From Rhodanobacter thiooxydans (GTDB lineage: Bacteria; Pseudomonadota; Gammaproteobacteria; Xanthomonadales; Rhodanobacteraceae): a stretch of 64,000 nucleotides of DNA. Positions 20,055-30,137 of this stretch are shown piece after piece. The DNA is taken from positions 2,108,001 through 2,172,000 of the forward strand of contig NZ_CP127409.1 of assembly GCF_030291135.1 (NCBI RefSeq). The letters are read 5' to 3'. How positions within the stretch are numbered: the stretch's first letter is position 1; each line of letters opens with the position of its first letter. The position numbers were made by a program, and so were the translations under genes. Below the pieces are notes generated by a model that made no database searches, was not told the origin of the DNA, and saw only the letters and a program-made list of their open reading frames with translations.

Positions 20055-21104
20055 TCAGCGCGCGCCGATCACCACCGGCTCCGGCTCCAGCTGCACGCCA
20101 AACCTGTCGCGCACACCGTGCATCACCCGCTGCGCCAGCGCCCACAACTGCGGGCCGGTGGCGTGGCCGTGGTTGACCAGCACCAGTGCATGCCGGCTGG
20201 AAATGCCGGCATCGCCCTCGCGCACGCCCTTGAAGCCGGCAGCCTCGATCATCCACGCGGCGGACACCTTGCAGCGGCCGTCGGGTTGCGGCCAGGCAGC
20301 GAGGCCGGGATGCTCCCGCTTCAGTGCGTCGGCCAGCGCGGCGTCGACGATCGGGTTCTTGAAGAAGCTGCCGGCGTTGCCGATCACCGCCGGGTCGGGC
20401 AGCTTGCGCGTGCGCAGGCGTACCACCGCCTCGGCGACGTGGAACGGTGCGGGTTTGTCCACGCCCATCCGCGCCAGTTCCTCGCTGATGCCGGCGTAGT
20501 CGGTGCGCAGCGGACGGCTGCGCGGCAGCATGAAGCGCACGGCGGTGACGATGTAGCGGCCGGGTTCGTGCTTGAACAGCGAGTCGCGGTAGGCGAAGGC
20601 ACAGGTGGCGTGGTCCAGCGTCACCACGCGGTGCTCGCGGGTATCCCACGCTTCCACGCTTTCGACGAACTCGGCTACTTCGCTGCCGTAGGCGCCGATG
20701 TTCTGGATTGGCGCAGCGCCGACCGTGCCGGGGATCAGGATGAGATTCTCCAGGCCGGCGTAGCCCTGGCCCAGGGTCCAGCGCACGAAGTCGTCCCAGC
20801 GCTCGCCGGCGGCCACCGCGATACGGGCGCTGTCGCCGTCACTTTCCACCTGCACGCCGCGGGTTTCCATCGCCAGCACGGTGCCGTCGAAGTCGCCGGT
20901 GAACAGCAGGTTGCTACCCTCGCCCAGCACCAGCAGGCGGCTGTGGCGCACGGCGGGGAAGTCGAGCAGTTGGGGCAGTTTGCTGGCGTCGCGAATTTCT
21001 GCCAGCAGCGTTGCCCGCGCATCGACGCGCAGGGTGTTGCGGTTCGCCAGCGGGGCATGCTCGATGAGCGTGTAGCCGCCCATGTCCACGCGTTCAGTCG
21101 ACAT
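20055..21104 (-). CDS. murB: MurB, UDP-N-acetylenolpyruvoylglucosamine reductase
   Basis: 349 residues, E. coli-type MurB, cytoplasmic FAD enzyme that makes UDP-N-acetylmuramate with NADPH. FAD-binding segments LGEGSNLLF and [20 protein letters not shown] are present, as is the catalytic Ser region NAGSFFKNP. The ATG at 21104 overlaps the end of pyrD by 11 bp; a downstream ATG (MGGYTLIEH) at 21083 is also possible. The overlap with pyrD implies one transcript. Confidence 0.96.
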   Translation of the reverse strand: MSTERVDMGGYTLIEHAPLANRNTLRVDARATLLAEIRDASKLPQLLDFPAVRHSRLLVLGEGSNLLFTGDFDGTVLAMETRGVQVESDGDSARIAVAAGERWDDFVRWTLGQGYAGLENLILIPGTVGAAPIQNIGAYGSEVAEFVESVEAWDTREHRVVTLDHATCAFAYRDSLFKHEPGRYIVTAVRFMLPRSRPLRTDYAGISEELARMGVDKPAPFHVAEAVVRLRTRKLPDPAVIGNAGSFFKNPIVDAALADALKREHPGLAAWPQPDGRCKVSAAWMIEAAGFKGVREGDAGISSRHALVLVNHGHATGPQLWALAQRVMHGVRDRFGVQLEPEPVVIGAR

Positions 21105-22131
21105 CGGCGTTCCCGCGCTGGCGACGGATCTCGTCGACGCATTCGGCGACCAGGGTTGGCCCGCGGTAGATCAGGCCCGAGTACAACTGCACCAGCGAGG
21201 CGCCCAGCTCCATCTTCTCGGCGGCATCGCTGCCGTCCACGATGCCGCCCACGCCGATCAGTGGGATACGGCCCTGCAGCCGCCGGTGCATGCCGGCCAG
21301 CACCGCGGTGGAACGGTCGAACAGCGGCTTGCCGGACAGCCCACCGGCTTCGCTGCCGCGCGGGTCGTCCGCCACCGCTGCATGGTCGATGGTGGTGTTG
21401 GTGCAGATCACGCCGTCGATGCCGGTGCGCAGCAGCACCTCGGCGATCGAATCCAGTTCCGCCTCGGCAAGGTCGGGCGCAATCTTCAGCAGCATCGGCT
21501 TGCGCCGGCCATGCTGCGAACCGAGCCGCTCCTGCGCCTCGCGCAGCACCGAGATGAAGCGGCGCAGCGTGGCTTCCTGCTGCAGGTCGCGCAGGCCCTG
21601 GGTGTTCGGCGAGGAGATGTTCACCGTGACGTAGCTGGCCAGCTCGTACACGCGGGTGAGGCACAGCAGGTAGTCGCTGACCGCCTTCTCGTTCGGCGTG
21701 TCCTTGTTCTTGCCGATGTTGATGCCGAGCACGCCGTGGTAGCTGGACTGCTGCACGTTGCGCACCAGCGCATCGACGCCGTCGTTGTTGAAGCCCATGC
21801 GGTTGATGATCGCCTCGTGCCGCGGCAGCCGGAACAGGCGCGGCCGGTCGTTGCCCGGCTGCGGCTTCGGCGTCACCGTGCCGACCTCGATGAAGCCGAA
21901 GCCCAGCGCATCGAGCGCGTCCAGGTGTTCGGCGTTCTTGTCCAGGCCGGCGGCCAGCCCGACCGGGTTCGGGAAGGTGATGCCGAACGCCTTGGTCGGC
22001 AGGTCCGCCGGCGGCTTGGCGATCCAGTGGGCAAACCCGCTGCGCTGGGCCACGCCCAGCGCGTACAGGGTGGCGCGATGCGCGGTCTCGGCATCGAGCT
22101 TGAACAGCAGCGGGCGCAGGGTGTCGTACAT
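21094..22131 (-). CDS. pyrD: PyrD, quinone-dependent (class 2) dihydroorotate dehydrogenase
   Basis: 345 residues. Membrane-associated FMN enzyme oxidising dihydroorotate to orotate with quinone in pyrimidine synthesis. The short N-terminal helix for quinone access, the FMN loop [12 protein letters not shown], the active-site segment [14 protein letters not shown] with the class 2 Ser, and the C-terminal GVGGI phosphate loop are all visible. Upstream of and overlapping murB. Confidence 0.96.
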   Translation of the reverse strand: MYDTLRPLLFKLDAETAHRATLYALGVAQRSGFAHWIAKPPADLPTKAFGITFPNPVGLAAGLDKNAEHLDALDALGFGFIEVGTVTPKPQPGNDRPRLFRLPRHEAIINRMGFNNDGVDALVRNVQQSSYHGVLGINIGKNKDTPNEKAVSDYLLCLTRVYELASYVTVNISSPNTQGLRDLQQEATLRRFISVLREAQERLGSQHGRRKPMLLKIAPDLAEAELDSIAEVLLRTGIDGVICTNTTIDHAAVADDPRGSEAGGLSGKPLFDRSTAVLAGMHRRLQGRIPLIGVGGIVDGSDAAEKMELGASLVQLYSGLIYRGPTLVAECVDEIRRQRGNADVD

Positions 22132-22282
22132 GGATCAGACCGGTTGGCCCGCGCAGATGCGGGCGAGGTGATCGAAGGGTGCCACACCGCTTCTGCCAGC
22201 GCCGTCGAGCCACCGGCGCGGGCGCACGTTGCGGGTACGGCGCACGAATGCGCCAGCGTGGAGCCAGGGGGTGGCGTGCCGC

Positions 22283-23044
22283 TCAGCCATGGAGCATCTG
22301 CCCGCCATCGACCACCAGGGTGTGGCCGGTGATCCAGCCGGCCCACGGCGAGGCCAGGAACAGCGCAGCGTGCGCGATCTCTTCCGGCTTGCCGAAGCGA
22401 CCGAACGGAATTTTCGCCAGGGTGGCGCGGTAGAGCTCCGGCTGTTCCTGCCGGCGGCGATCCCACAGGCCATCGGCAAACGCGATCGAGCCGGGCGCGA
22501 TCGCGTTGACGCGGATGCGCTGCGGCGCCAGCGCCAGCGCCTGCGAGGTGGTGTACTGGCTCAGCGCCGCCTTCACCGCCGCATACGCCGCGCCGTTCGC
22601 ACGCGGACGGAACGCGGCGATCGAGCTGGTGTGCAGGATGCAGCCATGCGCCGACGAGGCCAGATGCGGCAGCGCCGCGCGCGAGGCGCGCACCGCGGCC
22701 ATCAGGTCCACGTTGAAGCCGGCCAGCCAGCTCTCGTCGCGTTCGTCGAAGCCATAGCCGCTGGCATTGTTGACCAGCACGTCGATGCCGCCGAGCGCCG
22801 CGGCGGCGTCCGCCACCCAGTTGGTAATAGCGTCGGCGTCGGCCAGGTCGCAGCTCTGCGCATGTGCCGGTACGCCGTGCGCCGCCAGCGCCTGGCGGGT
22901 TTCCTCCAGCGCCGTGGCGCCGCGTGCGCAGATCGAGACAGCCGCGCCGGCTTCGGCGAAGCCCAGCGCGATGCTGCGACCGATACCGCGGCTGCCGCCG
23001 GCGACGACGACGCGATACCCGGAGAAATCGAAGGCCGCCGTCAT
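22283..23044 (-). CDS. SDR-family oxidoreductase
   Basis: 253 residues, classical short-chain dehydrogenase: cofactor loop GGSRGIG, NNAS motif, catalytic Ser in HTSSIAAF and YAAVK for Tyr/Lys. The C-terminal segment FLASPWAGWITGHTLVVDGG is typical of FabG-like enzymes. The substrate is not evident and there is no fatty-acid operon around it. Located 151 bp upstream of pyrD in the same direction; no gene is seen in that gap. Confidence 0.85.
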   Translation of the reverse strand: MTAAFDFSGYRVVVAGGSRGIGRSIALGFAEAGAAVSICARGATALEETRQALAAHGVPAHAQSCDLADADAITNWVADAAAALGGIDVLVNNASGYGFDERDESWLAGFNVDLMAAVRASRAALPHLASSAHGCILHTSSIAAFRPRANGAAYAAVKAALSQYTTSQALALAPQRIRVNAIAPGSIAFADGLWDRRRQEQPELYRATLAKIPFGRFGKPEEIAHAALFLASPWAGWITGHTLVVDGGQMLHG

Positions 23045-23051
23045 GCGAGCA

Positions 23052-23354
23052 TCAGTGCCAGCCCGCGAACGCGAAGCCGAACACCAGCACCGCGATCAGC
23101 ACGAACACGCCCAGCACACACAGCACCAGCTGCGCGTAGCCCAGCACCAGACCAGCCACGGCCATGCCATCGCCTTCGAGGCGGTTGTCGGGCGGACTGC
23201 GGCGGATCTCGCCACGCGCCAGGTGGCCGCAGATGATCGCCACGATCGCGCCGATGAACGGCAGCACGCACCAGGCCAGAATGCCGAAGACCAGGCTCAC
23301 CACCGCCAGCGAATTGGTGGTGGTGCCCGGTCGATAGGACGGTTGATAGCTCAT
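23052..23354 (-). CDS. Small DUF4190-like membrane protein
   Basis: 100 residues, starting MSYQPSYRPG. Two hydrophobic helices (about 17-40 and 66-98) flank a loop with the common GHLARGEIRRS segment of DUF4190 proteins, which is usually followed by GxGMAxAGLVLGY; both are present. Function unknown. Its stop is 7 bp before the SDR start, so the two are co-transcribed. Confidence 0.8.
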   Translation of the reverse strand: MSYQPSYRPGTTTNSLAVVSLVFGILAWCVLPFIGAIVAIICGHLARGEIRRSPPDNRLEGDGMAVAGLVLGYAQLVLCVLGVFVLIAVLVFGFAFAGWH

Positions 23355-23442
23355 CGGGTCGCTCACTCGTCTAGGAAGTGGAACAGCGCCGTCATGCATC
23401 GAACGGTCACGGGCGGCGCACCGCCCGCGACCGGTTACGCGA

Positions 23443-24978
23443 TTACACCGTGAACTTGATGCCCTGCGCCAGCGGCAGCGCGTCGGAGTAGTTGATGGTG
23501 TTGGTCTGCCGGCGCATGTAGACCTTCCATGCATCGGAACCGGATTCGCGGCCGCCGCCGGTTTCCTTCTCGCCGCCGAACGCGCCGCCGATCTCCGCAC
23601 CCGAGGTGCCGATGTTGACGTTGGCGATGCCGCAATCCGAACCCGCCGCCGACAGGAACTGCTCGCCCGCGCGCAGGTTGTTGGTGAAGATCGACGAGGA
23701 CAGGCCCTGCGGCACGTCGTTCTGCATGTCGATGGCTTCGTCCAGCGTCTTGAACGGCATCACGTAGAGGATCGGCGCGAACGTTTCGGTCTGCACCACG
23801 TCGTCGGAGTTCTTCACGCCGGTGACGATGGTCGGCAGCACGAAGTTGCCCTTGCGCTCGGTCAGCGCCTTGCCGCCGGTGCGCACGGTGCCGCCAGCGG
23901 CCTTGGCGTTCTCCACGGCCTTCAGGTAACCCTGCACCGCTTCCTGGCTGTTGAGCGGGCCCATCAGCGTGGTGGCCAGGGTGGGATCGCCGATCTTGCC
24001 CTCGACCTGGTGGTACGCCTTGACCAGCGTATCGACCACGCCGTCGAAGATCGACTCGTGCACGAACAGCCGGCGCGTGGTGGTGCAGCGCTGGCCGGCG
24101 GTGCCGACCGCGCCGAACACGATGCCCGGGATCGCCAGCTTCAGGTCGGCGGTTTCATCGAGGATGATCGCGTTGTTGCCGCCCAGTTCCAGCAGCGAGC
24201 GGCCCATGCGCCGCGCCACGCGCTCGCCGACCATGCGGCCGACCTTGGTCGAGCCGGTGAAGCTGATCAGCGCGATGCGCTTGTCGTCGACGAAGGCCTG
24301 CGCCAGGTCGCTGCCGGCGTCGTTGAACAGGAAGAACAGGTCGGGGAAACCGCCGGCCTTCAGCGCCTCGTTGCAGATCTTCATGGTGGCGATCGCCGAC
24401 AGCGGCGTCTTCGGCGACGGCTTCCAGATGCAGATGTCGCCGGCAATGGTGGCCAGCATGGCGTTCCACGCCCACACCGCGACCGGGAAGTTGAACGCGC
24501 TGATGATGCCGACCAGGCCCAGCGGGTGGTACTGGTCGTACATGCGGTGGCCGGGGCGCTCCGAATGCATGGTGGCGCCGTACATCATGCGGCTCTGGCC
24601 CACCGCGAAGTCGGCGATGTCGATCATCTCCTGCACTTCGCCGTCGCCCTCGGGCTTGATCTTGCCCATCTCCAGCGCGACCAGCGAACCGAGCGCGTCC
24701 TTGTGCTTGCGCAACGCCTCGCCGCACAGGCGCACCGCTTCGCCACGCTGCGGCGCCGGGGTGCTGCGCCATACCTTGAACGCGGCCTGCGCGCGCTGGA
24801 CGATCACCTCGTAATCGGCGGCGCTGGACGCATGCACGGTGCCGAGCACGTCGCCGGAGGCCGGGTTCACCGGCTGCAGCGCGCCGGCGTCGGTGGTCTT
24901 CGACCACTCGCCCTGGCCGAGGTAGCTGCCGGACTGCTCGCCGTCGAGGCCGAGCGCGCTGAGGATTGCATGGGACAT
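23443..24978 (-). CDS. ALDH7-family aldehyde dehydrogenase (aminoadipate semialdehyde dehydrogenase type)
   Basis: 511 residues. Catalytic Cys298 in [12 protein letters not shown] and general-base Glu265 in LLELGGNN, with the NAD loop FTGSTKVG. The GQRCTTTRR and [21 protein letters not shown] segments are characteristic of ALDH7/antiquitin, whose bacterial members oxidise alpha-aminoadipate semialdehyde in lysine breakdown. Lysine catabolic neighbours are absent. The start at 24978 is supported by GGAGACC just upstream on the minus strand; longer frames run into the palindromic repeat. Confidence 0.92.
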   Translation of the reverse strand: MSHAILSALGLDGEQSGSYLGQGEWSKTTDAGALQPVNPASGDVLGTVHASSAADYEVIVQRAQAAFKVWRSTPAPQRGEAVRLCGEALRKHKDALGSLVALEMGKIKPEGDGEVQEMIDIADFAVGQSRMMYGATMHSERPGHRMYDQYHPLGLVGIISAFNFPVAVWAWNAMLATIAGDICIWKPSPKTPLSAIATMKICNEALKAGGFPDLFFLFNDAGSDLAQAFVDDKRIALISFTGSTKVGRMVGERVARRMGRSLLELGGNNAIILDETADLKLAIPGIVFGAVGTAGQRCTTTRRLFVHESIFDGVVDTLVKAYHQVEGKIGDPTLATTLMGPLNSQEAVQGYLKAVENAKAAGGTVRTGGKALTERKGNFVLPTIVTGVKNSDDVVQTETFAPILYVMPFKTLDEAIDMQNDVPQGLSSSIFTNNLRAGEQFLSAAGSDCGIANVNIGTSGAEIGGAFGGEKETGGGRESGSDAWKVYMRRQTNTINYSDALPLAQGIKFTV

Positions 24979-25058
24979 GGAGGTCTCCTGGACGTGCGGC
25001 GCCCGCGGGCGCCGTGGGTGAAATCGGTAATTGCCCATTCTAACAGGCTGGCCGCCTT

Positions 25059-25199
25059 GCTCCCTCCCCTGCGAACAGGAGGCAGATGCTGTGCTCCTCC
25101 CCCTGCTTGCAGGGGGAGGTTGGAGGGGGTAGCGCCGGGCTTGCGAAAAGATCAAGAGCCAACCCCTCCCCAGCCCTCCCCTGCAAGCAGGGGAGGGAG
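25059..25199. repeat. Second copy of the palindromic element, with an extra partial hairpin
   Basis: 25094-25199 has the same parts as 13387-13490: a left hairpin (CTCCCCCTGCTTGCAGGGGGAG), GGAGGGGGT, a spacer, ACCCCTCCCC, and a right hairpin (CTCCCCTGCAAGCAGGGGAG). A degenerate third hairpin (CTCCCTCCCCTGC...) at about 25059-25083 precedes it. It fills the 303-bp spacer between the ALDH7 start and tRNA-Arg, where no gene is seen. The hairpin loops differ from the first copy while stems are kept. Confidence 0.85.
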
Positions 25200-25281
25200 T
25201 GATGTTTCGCCCCTTGCTTGCCGACGGACGGCGAAGTGACGGATCGCGCCGCCATGCGATCCATGCGAAAATCCCGCCGCT

Positions 25282-25358
<77 letters not shown>

Positions 25359-25405
25359 GTTCCGCAACGCGAGGGCCGGCCATGCCGGCCTTCGTGCTTT
25401 CCGGC

Positions 25406-26965
25406 TCAGGAGCTGCACGACAGCATCGAGCAACCAGCCTTGTGCCGCGCCCAGTCCGGACGCTTCTGCGCGAACGCCTCGCGGCCGGGCTGGTCGTCGT
25501 ACGGATGGCGCAGCACGTCGAGCAATTCAGCGATACCGCTGGTATCGCCCTGCTCCGCACGATCGATCGCCTGTTGCGCCAGGTAGTTGCGCAGCACGTA
25601 GCGCGGGTTGGCCAGGCGCATGCGCTCGCGGCGCTGCGCCGGCGACAGCGGATCGTCGGCCAGCCGCGCCGCGTAGCGGGCCAGCCAGTCGCCGAGCGCC
25701 GGCTCGGCCTCGCGCCGTTTCGCCTCGTCGTAGAACGCCTCGCCGAACAGCGCCAGCGAGGGCGACTGCATGCCGAACTCACCCAGCGCGCGGAACCACA
25801 GCGTCATGTCGATCTCGGCCTGCTGCATCAATCCCTGCAGCGACTGCATCAGCGCCACGTCGTCGTCGCGGCATTCAGCCACGCCCAGCTTGGCGGCAAT
25901 GTTCGCGCGGTCGGCGGCGGCATAGGTGGCGGCGTAATGCTGCAGCCCGGCTTCCAGCCGTTCGACGCCGTCAAACAGCGGCGCCAGCGCACCGGCCAGG
26001 CAGCTCAGGTTCCACCACGCCACGTTCGGCTGCTGGCCGTAGCGGTAGCGGCGCCGCTGCGCATCGGTGGTGTTCGGCGTCCACTCCGGATCGTAGTTGT
26101 CGACCCAGCCGTACGGGCCGTAGTCGATGGTGAGGCCGAGGATCGACATGTTGTCGGTGTTCATCACCCCGTGCACGAAGCCCACGCGCATCCAGTGCGC
26201 CATCATCGTGGCGGTGCGCTCGCACACCTGCCGGAACCACGCCGCGTACAGCGCCTCGCCGCTGCCTTCCAGTTCCGGAAAATCGCGGCGGATGGTGAAC
26301 TCGACCAGCTGCCGCAGCAGCACGATATCGCCGCGCGACGTGGGCAGCTCGAAATTGCCGAAGCGGATGAACGAGGGCGCCGCGCGGCAGACGATCGCGC
26401 CGGGTTCCGGCGCGGCGTGGCCGTCGTAGAACATGTCGCGCACCACCGTTTCGCCGGTGCCGACCAGGCTCAGCGCGCGTGTGGTCGGCACGCCCAGGTG
26501 GTGCATCGCCTCGCTGCACAGGAACTCGCGCACCGAGGAACGCAGCACCGCGCGGCCGTCTGCGCCGCGCGAATACGGCGTCAGCCCCGCACCTTTCAAT
26601 TGCAGTTCCCAGCGCTCGTCGGCGGCGTTGACGACTTCGCCCAGCGAGATCGCGCGGCCGTCGCCGAGCTGCCCGGCCCAGTGGCCGAACTGGTGACCGC
26701 CGTAGTTCGCCGCGTACGGCTGCATGCCCTCGAGCAGCGCATTGCCGCCGAACACCTGCGCGAACGCGGGTGCGGCGACGTCCGCTGCACTGAAACCCAG
26801 CGCCGCTGCCATCTCCGCCGAATGCGCCAGCAGGCGCGGCGCCGCCACCGGCGTGGGATCGACCCGCGAGTACAGCGCGCCGTCCACCTGGCGCCGCCGC
26901 GCGCCCTGCTCCGCATCGCCGGGCAGCTCGCGCACGAACGCATTGTCGAAACGAAGATCAAACAT
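25406..26965 (-). CDS. selO: SelO (YdiU) protein adenylyltransferase (AMPylator)
   Basis: 519 residues. Pseudokinase-fold enzyme that transfers AMP to protein Ser/Thr/Tyr. Conserved segments are present: [19 protein letters not shown], the nucleotide Lys in [28 protein letters not shown], and the metal-site region [19 protein letters not shown]. The C-terminus ends CSMLSCSS: the redox Cys pair, whose second position is selenocysteine in eukaryotes. It acts in oxidative-stress response in characterised bacteria. Confidence 0.95.
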   Translation of the reverse strand: MFDLRFDNAFVRELPGDAEQGARRRQVDGALYSRVDPTPVAAPRLLAHSAEMAAALGFSAADVAAPAFAQVFGGNALLEGMQPYAANYGGHQFGHWAGQLGDGRAISLGEVVNAADERWELQLKGAGLTPYSRGADGRAVLRSSVREFLCSEAMHHLGVPTTRALSLVGTGETVVRDMFYDGHAAPEPGAIVCRAAPSFIRFGNFELPTSRGDIVLLRQLVEFTIRRDFPELEGSGEALYAAWFRQVCERTATMMAHWMRVGFVHGVMNTDNMSILGLTIDYGPYGWVDNYDPEWTPNTTDAQRRRYRYGQQPNVAWWNLSCLAGALAPLFDGVERLEAGLQHYAATYAAADRANIAAKLGVAECRDDDVALMQSLQGLMQQAEIDMTLWFRALGEFGMQSPSLALFGEAFYDEAKRREAEPALGDWLARYAARLADDPLSPAQRRERMRLANPRYVLRNYLAQQAIDRAEQGDTSGIAELLDVLRHPYDDQPGREAFAQKRPDWARHKAGCSMLSCSS

Positions 26966-27030
26966 CAGGGCACCTCGGGGCTGCAGCCTATATCCGGGCG
27001 CCGATGGCCCTATGCAAGGCCGCGCCGCGG

Positions 27031-28260
27031 CTAGCGCGCCACGGCCTGCCCGCCGTGCGCCGGGCGATGGATCGCCTGCAGCCGCTGGTAGACGGTCAAT
27101 ACGGCGGTGCCGTAATCCCTGGCCAGGCTCGGCGTGTGGCTGTGGTAGTAGCCCACGCCGAGCACGCGGTCGCGGGTCTGGTGCATGCCGTCGCGCAGGA
27201 TTTTCGCGGCCACGGTGATGTTGGTGCGCGGATTCAGCAGGGTCAGCGGATCGCGCACCGCGTCGCGGTGCATCGGGTAGTAGACCTGCATGATGCCGAC
27301 GTCCTGCACCGCCGAACCGAACTGGCTCGCCGCCGCCATCGCCAGTTGCACGTCATGGCGCTCGCCGCGCACCAGATGATCGTTGACGCGGAACAGCCAG
27401 GGCGTGGGCGCGACCTTGCCGTCCGGGTACAACGCCTTCGACTCCACCAGGGCGACGCTGTAGAGCAGCAGCGGATCGACGCCGGCGGCCTTGCCGACCT
27501 GCGACCACAGGCTGTGCCGGGACGTGATGTCCAGGTCGGGTTCGTCGATCGGCATCATCAGGTCCATCGTGCTGGCCCCGGACAGCAGCTGGCGACGAGT
27601 TTCGGCCTGCACGGAGCGGATTGCCGACGCCACCGTTGCCGCGCTTGCCGGAGCCGCGGTGGCCATCGACAGCACCGGCACCGGTGTGGTCGCCGAGAGC
27701 AGTGCAGACGTGGCCGATGCCGGCGTGGCAGCCATGGCACTGGCCGTTGTTGATCCCGCGCCGAAGTGCGGCACGCCAGGGCGCAACAGCACGAGGGCAG
27801 CACTCGCGATGGCGCCCATGACGACGCCTGCCGCAAGCCGGTGCCAAGACGTATTCGCCCATCCCGGCCACCGTGTCCACGGTGCGATGCGCGCGTCGAC
27901 GAGGCGGCGCAAGCGGGCGGCTGCGGTCGCCTGCCATCCATCCAGCGGCCATGTGGGTGGCAGCAGCCAGCGTTCCGCTGCCGGCCGCGGCGCCCGCGCC
28001 GACAACCGGTCAGGCACGGCCCGTGAGCGAATCCACCGGGCAGGTGCCGGCATCACGACCAGCGGGGCGACGGGGCGATGGCGTGCCGACGAACCGCCGG
28101 ATTTCCAGCACGCCGGAGCCATCAGGTATACGCGGGCCGGATCGCGCGGGATGTTGCGCACCGTCATGGGGTCCGCCGGCGGATGCACGCCATCGACCCC
28201 GGCGTACCCGCGGCTCTCGCCGTGCAAGGTATCTGCGGTCGTCGGGGTGGAACCATCCAC
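27031..28260 (-). CDS. Lytic-transglycosylase-like (SLT) protein, membrane-anchored
   Basis: 409 residues in the longest form. A basic N-terminal segment, a transmembrane helix at about 138-156 ([17 protein letters not shown]), an Ala/Ser/Thr-rich linker, and a C-terminal SLT domain. The domain shows a catalytic Glu in [12 protein letters not shown], then DVGIMQVYY and YYHSHTP. These enzymes cleave peptidoglycan glycan strands. The internal position of the helix suggests the true start may be later (several in-frame ATGs), or a cytosolic head exists. Transcribed divergently from the DUF1415 gene. Confidence 0.75.
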   Translation of the reverse strand: MDGSTPTTADTLHGESRGYAGVDGVHPPADPMTVRNIPRDPARVYLMAPACWKSGGSSARHRPVAPLVVMPAPARWIRSRAVPDRLSARAPRPAAERWLLPPTWPLDGWQATAAARLRRLVDARIAPWTRWPGWANTSWHRLAAGVVMGAIASAALVLLRPGVPHFGAGSTTASAMAATPASATSALLSATTPVPVLSMATAAPASAATVASAIRSVQAETRRQLLSGASTMDLMMPIDEPDLDITSRHSLWSQVGKAAGVDPLLLYSVALVESKALYPDGKVAPTPWLFRVNDHLVRGERHDVQLAMAAASQFGSAVQDVGIMQVYYPMHRDAVRDPLTLLNPRTNITVAAKILRDGMHQTRDRVLGVGYYHSHTPSLARDYGTAVLTVYQRLQAIHRPAHGGQAVAR

Positions 28261-28447
28261 GAGGGAATCCTGTTCAAGGGCGCGGGCACAGCCAGTTTCC
28301 GGCGCCGGGGTTCGCCATTAAATCAGGTTTGCGGAGCCAGTTGCCGTATCCGGCGGCAAGGCGTCCCGCACGGCCATCGATACGGCATGCCCGGGCCGCT
28401 GCGACGGCCAGCCGCTATAGTCGGCTGCCGCCACCTGCGAAAACCGC

Positions 28448-29038
28448 ATGAACCCGACGCCCGCCAACGAGCTCAACGCCGACGCGCTGCCCGAGGATGC
28501 CCCCTACCTCGCCGCCACCACCCGCTGGCTGGAGCGCGCGGTGATCGGGCTGAACCTGTGCCCGTTCGCCCGCGCGCCGCACGTGCAGGGCAAGCTGCGC
28601 ATGCGGGTGAGCCATGCACGCGATGCCGACGCGCTGCTCGATGACCTCTGCGGCGAGCTGCAGTCGCTCAACGCGCTGACGCCGGAGGAATGCGAGACCG
28701 GCCTGCTGATCCACCCGTTCGTGCTCGACGACTTCCTCGACTACAACGACTTCCTCGACGTGGCCGACGCCGCCGTACAGACGCTGGGGCTGGAAGGCGA
28801 ATGGCAGGTGGCTGGCTTTCATCCCCGCTATCAGTTCGCCGACACCGCACCGGACGATGTCGAGAACTTCAGCAACCGCTCGCCGTACCCCACGCTGCAT
28901 CTGTTGCGCGAATCCAGCATCGAGCGTGCGATGGAACAGATGAGCGACACCGACGCCATCTACCGGCGCAACATCGAGACGCTGCAACGGCTGGGCGTCG
29001 ATGGCTGGCAGGCGTTGTGGCGCGACGGCACGGATTGA
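28448..29038 (+). CDS. DUF1415 family protein
   Basis: 196 residues. Family signatures: TTRWLERAVIGLNLCPFA near the front, LIHPFVLDDFLDYNDFLD in the middle, and GFHPRYQFAD with NRSPYPTLHLLRE further on. Conserved Cys, His and Asp suggest a metal or redox site, but no function is established. A TATAGT at about 28416 may be its -10 element. Confidence 0.85.
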   Translation: MNPTPANELNADALPEDAPYLAATTRWLERAVIGLNLCPFARAPHVQGKLRMRVSHARDADALLDDLCGELQSLNALTPEECETGLLIHPFVLDDFLDYNDFLDVADAAVQTLGLEGEWQVAGFHPRYQFADTAPDDVENFSNRSPYPTLHLLRESSIERAMEQMSDTDAIYRRNIETLQRLGVDGWQALWRDGTD

Positions 29039-29096
29039 ACACGGCAATCCCACCGGAAGTTCACATTCGCGCCGGGCGAAGCTGTCACACTGACGA

Positions 29097-29429
29097 GTGA
29101 AAAATATCCCCGACCCCTACGCAGAAAGCGTCGACCCCGGCGTGCACTGCAATACCTGCGAAGCCGTGTGCTGCCGCCTCACCGTAGTGCTGATGCCGGA
29201 AGACCGCGTGCCGGCCTGGCTGGTCGCCCGCGACGAATACGGCATGGAAACCCTGGCCAAGGGCGAGGACGGCTGGTGCGCCGCAGTCGACCCGAACACC
29301 TTCCGCTGCACCATCTACGAAGACCGCCCCGCCATCTGCCGCAAGTTCGCGATGGGCAGCCCGAGCTGCCGCGACGAGCGGCACAAGTGGTTCGGCAACG
29401 CGATTCCCACCGCAGTGCACGTTCTGTAG
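29097..29429 (+). CDS. YkgJ-family cysteine-cluster protein
   Basis: 110 residues from a GTG start. Eight cysteines in the family pattern (CNTCEAVCC, WCAA, FRCTIY, RPAICRKF, PSCRD) likely bind zinc or an Fe-S cluster. Function unknown. It lies 58 bp after the DUF1415 gene in the same direction. Confidence 0.82.
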   Translation: MKNIPDPYAESVDPGVHCNTCEAVCCRLTVVLMPEDRVPAWLVARDEYGMETLAKGEDGWCAAVDPNTFRCTIYEDRPAICRKFAMGSPSCRDERHKWFGNAIPTAVHVL

Positions 29430-29435
29430 TAGCGC

Positions 29436-30137
29436 TTACACGGCGAAGATCAGCGCGACTTCGGCGGCATCGAGCGCACGCCATTCGCCTGGCGGCAGGT
29501 CCCCCAGCACCAGCCCGCCGACCGACACCCGCTGCAGCGTCTCCACATGATTGCCGACGGCGGCGAACATGCGGCGTACCTGGTGGTAACGGCCTTCGCT
29601 GACGCCGAGCCGGGCATGCCGCGGACCCAGCACCTCCAGCGCAGCCGGCGCCAGCGGCTCGGTTTCCGACTCCAGCAGCAGGCTGCCGCTGGCGAACAGC
29701 TCGCCCTCGTCGCCGCGCAGGTCCTGCGCCAGGGTGGCTTCGTAGACCTTGGTCACCTGCGCTTTTGGCGAGATGATCCGGTGCAGCAGTGCGCCGTCGT
29801 CGGTGAACAGCAGCAGGCCGGAGGTGTCGCGGTCGAGCCGGCCCACGCTGGACAGGGCCGGCGAACGCACGTTGTAGCGCGGCGGCAACAGGTCATACAC
29901 CACGCGACCCGGGTCCTTGCGCGAGCAGGTGACGCCGAGCGGCTTGTTCATCATCAGGGTGAGCCCGGGCGGCGGATCGAGCGGCTCGTCGTCGACGCGG
30001 ATGGTCTCGTACGGCACCACGTCGTCGGCGTACAGCACTTCGCCGTTCGCATCGGTGATGCGCCCGGAGCGGAACAGCTGGGTCACGTCCTTGCGGCTGC
30101 CGTAGCCCAGGTTCGCAATGAGCTTGACCAGTTTCAT
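29436..30137 (-). CDS. RsuA-family rRNA pseudouridine synthase
   Basis: 233 residues. N-terminal S4 RNA-binding domain (KLIANLGYGSRKDVTQLFRSGRI in two parts), then the synthase domain with catalytic Asp in GRLDRDTSGLLLFT and the EGRYHQVRRMF motif. Size and motifs fit RsuA, which modifies U516 of 16S rRNA. ATG overlaps the stop of the upstream RsmC-like gene by four bases, so two rRNA-modifying enzymes are coupled. Confidence 0.88.
   Translation of the reverse strand: MKLVKLIANLGYGSRKDVTQLFRSGRITDANGEVLYADDVVPYETIRVDDEPLDPPPGLTLMMNKPLGVTCSRKDPGRVVYDLLPPRYNVRSPALSSVGRLDRDTSGLLLFTDDGALLHRIISPKAQVTKVYEATLAQDLRGDEGELFASGSLLLESETEPLAPAALEVLGPRHARLGVSEGRYHQVRRMFAAVGNHVETLQRVSVGGLVLGDLPPGEWRALDAAEVALIFAV

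Noticed and set aside
22135-22479. 114-residue minus-strand frame between pyrD and the SDR gene
   Set aside because: Mostly an out-of-frame reading of the SDR gene; the remaining 150 bp spacer gives no independent gene.
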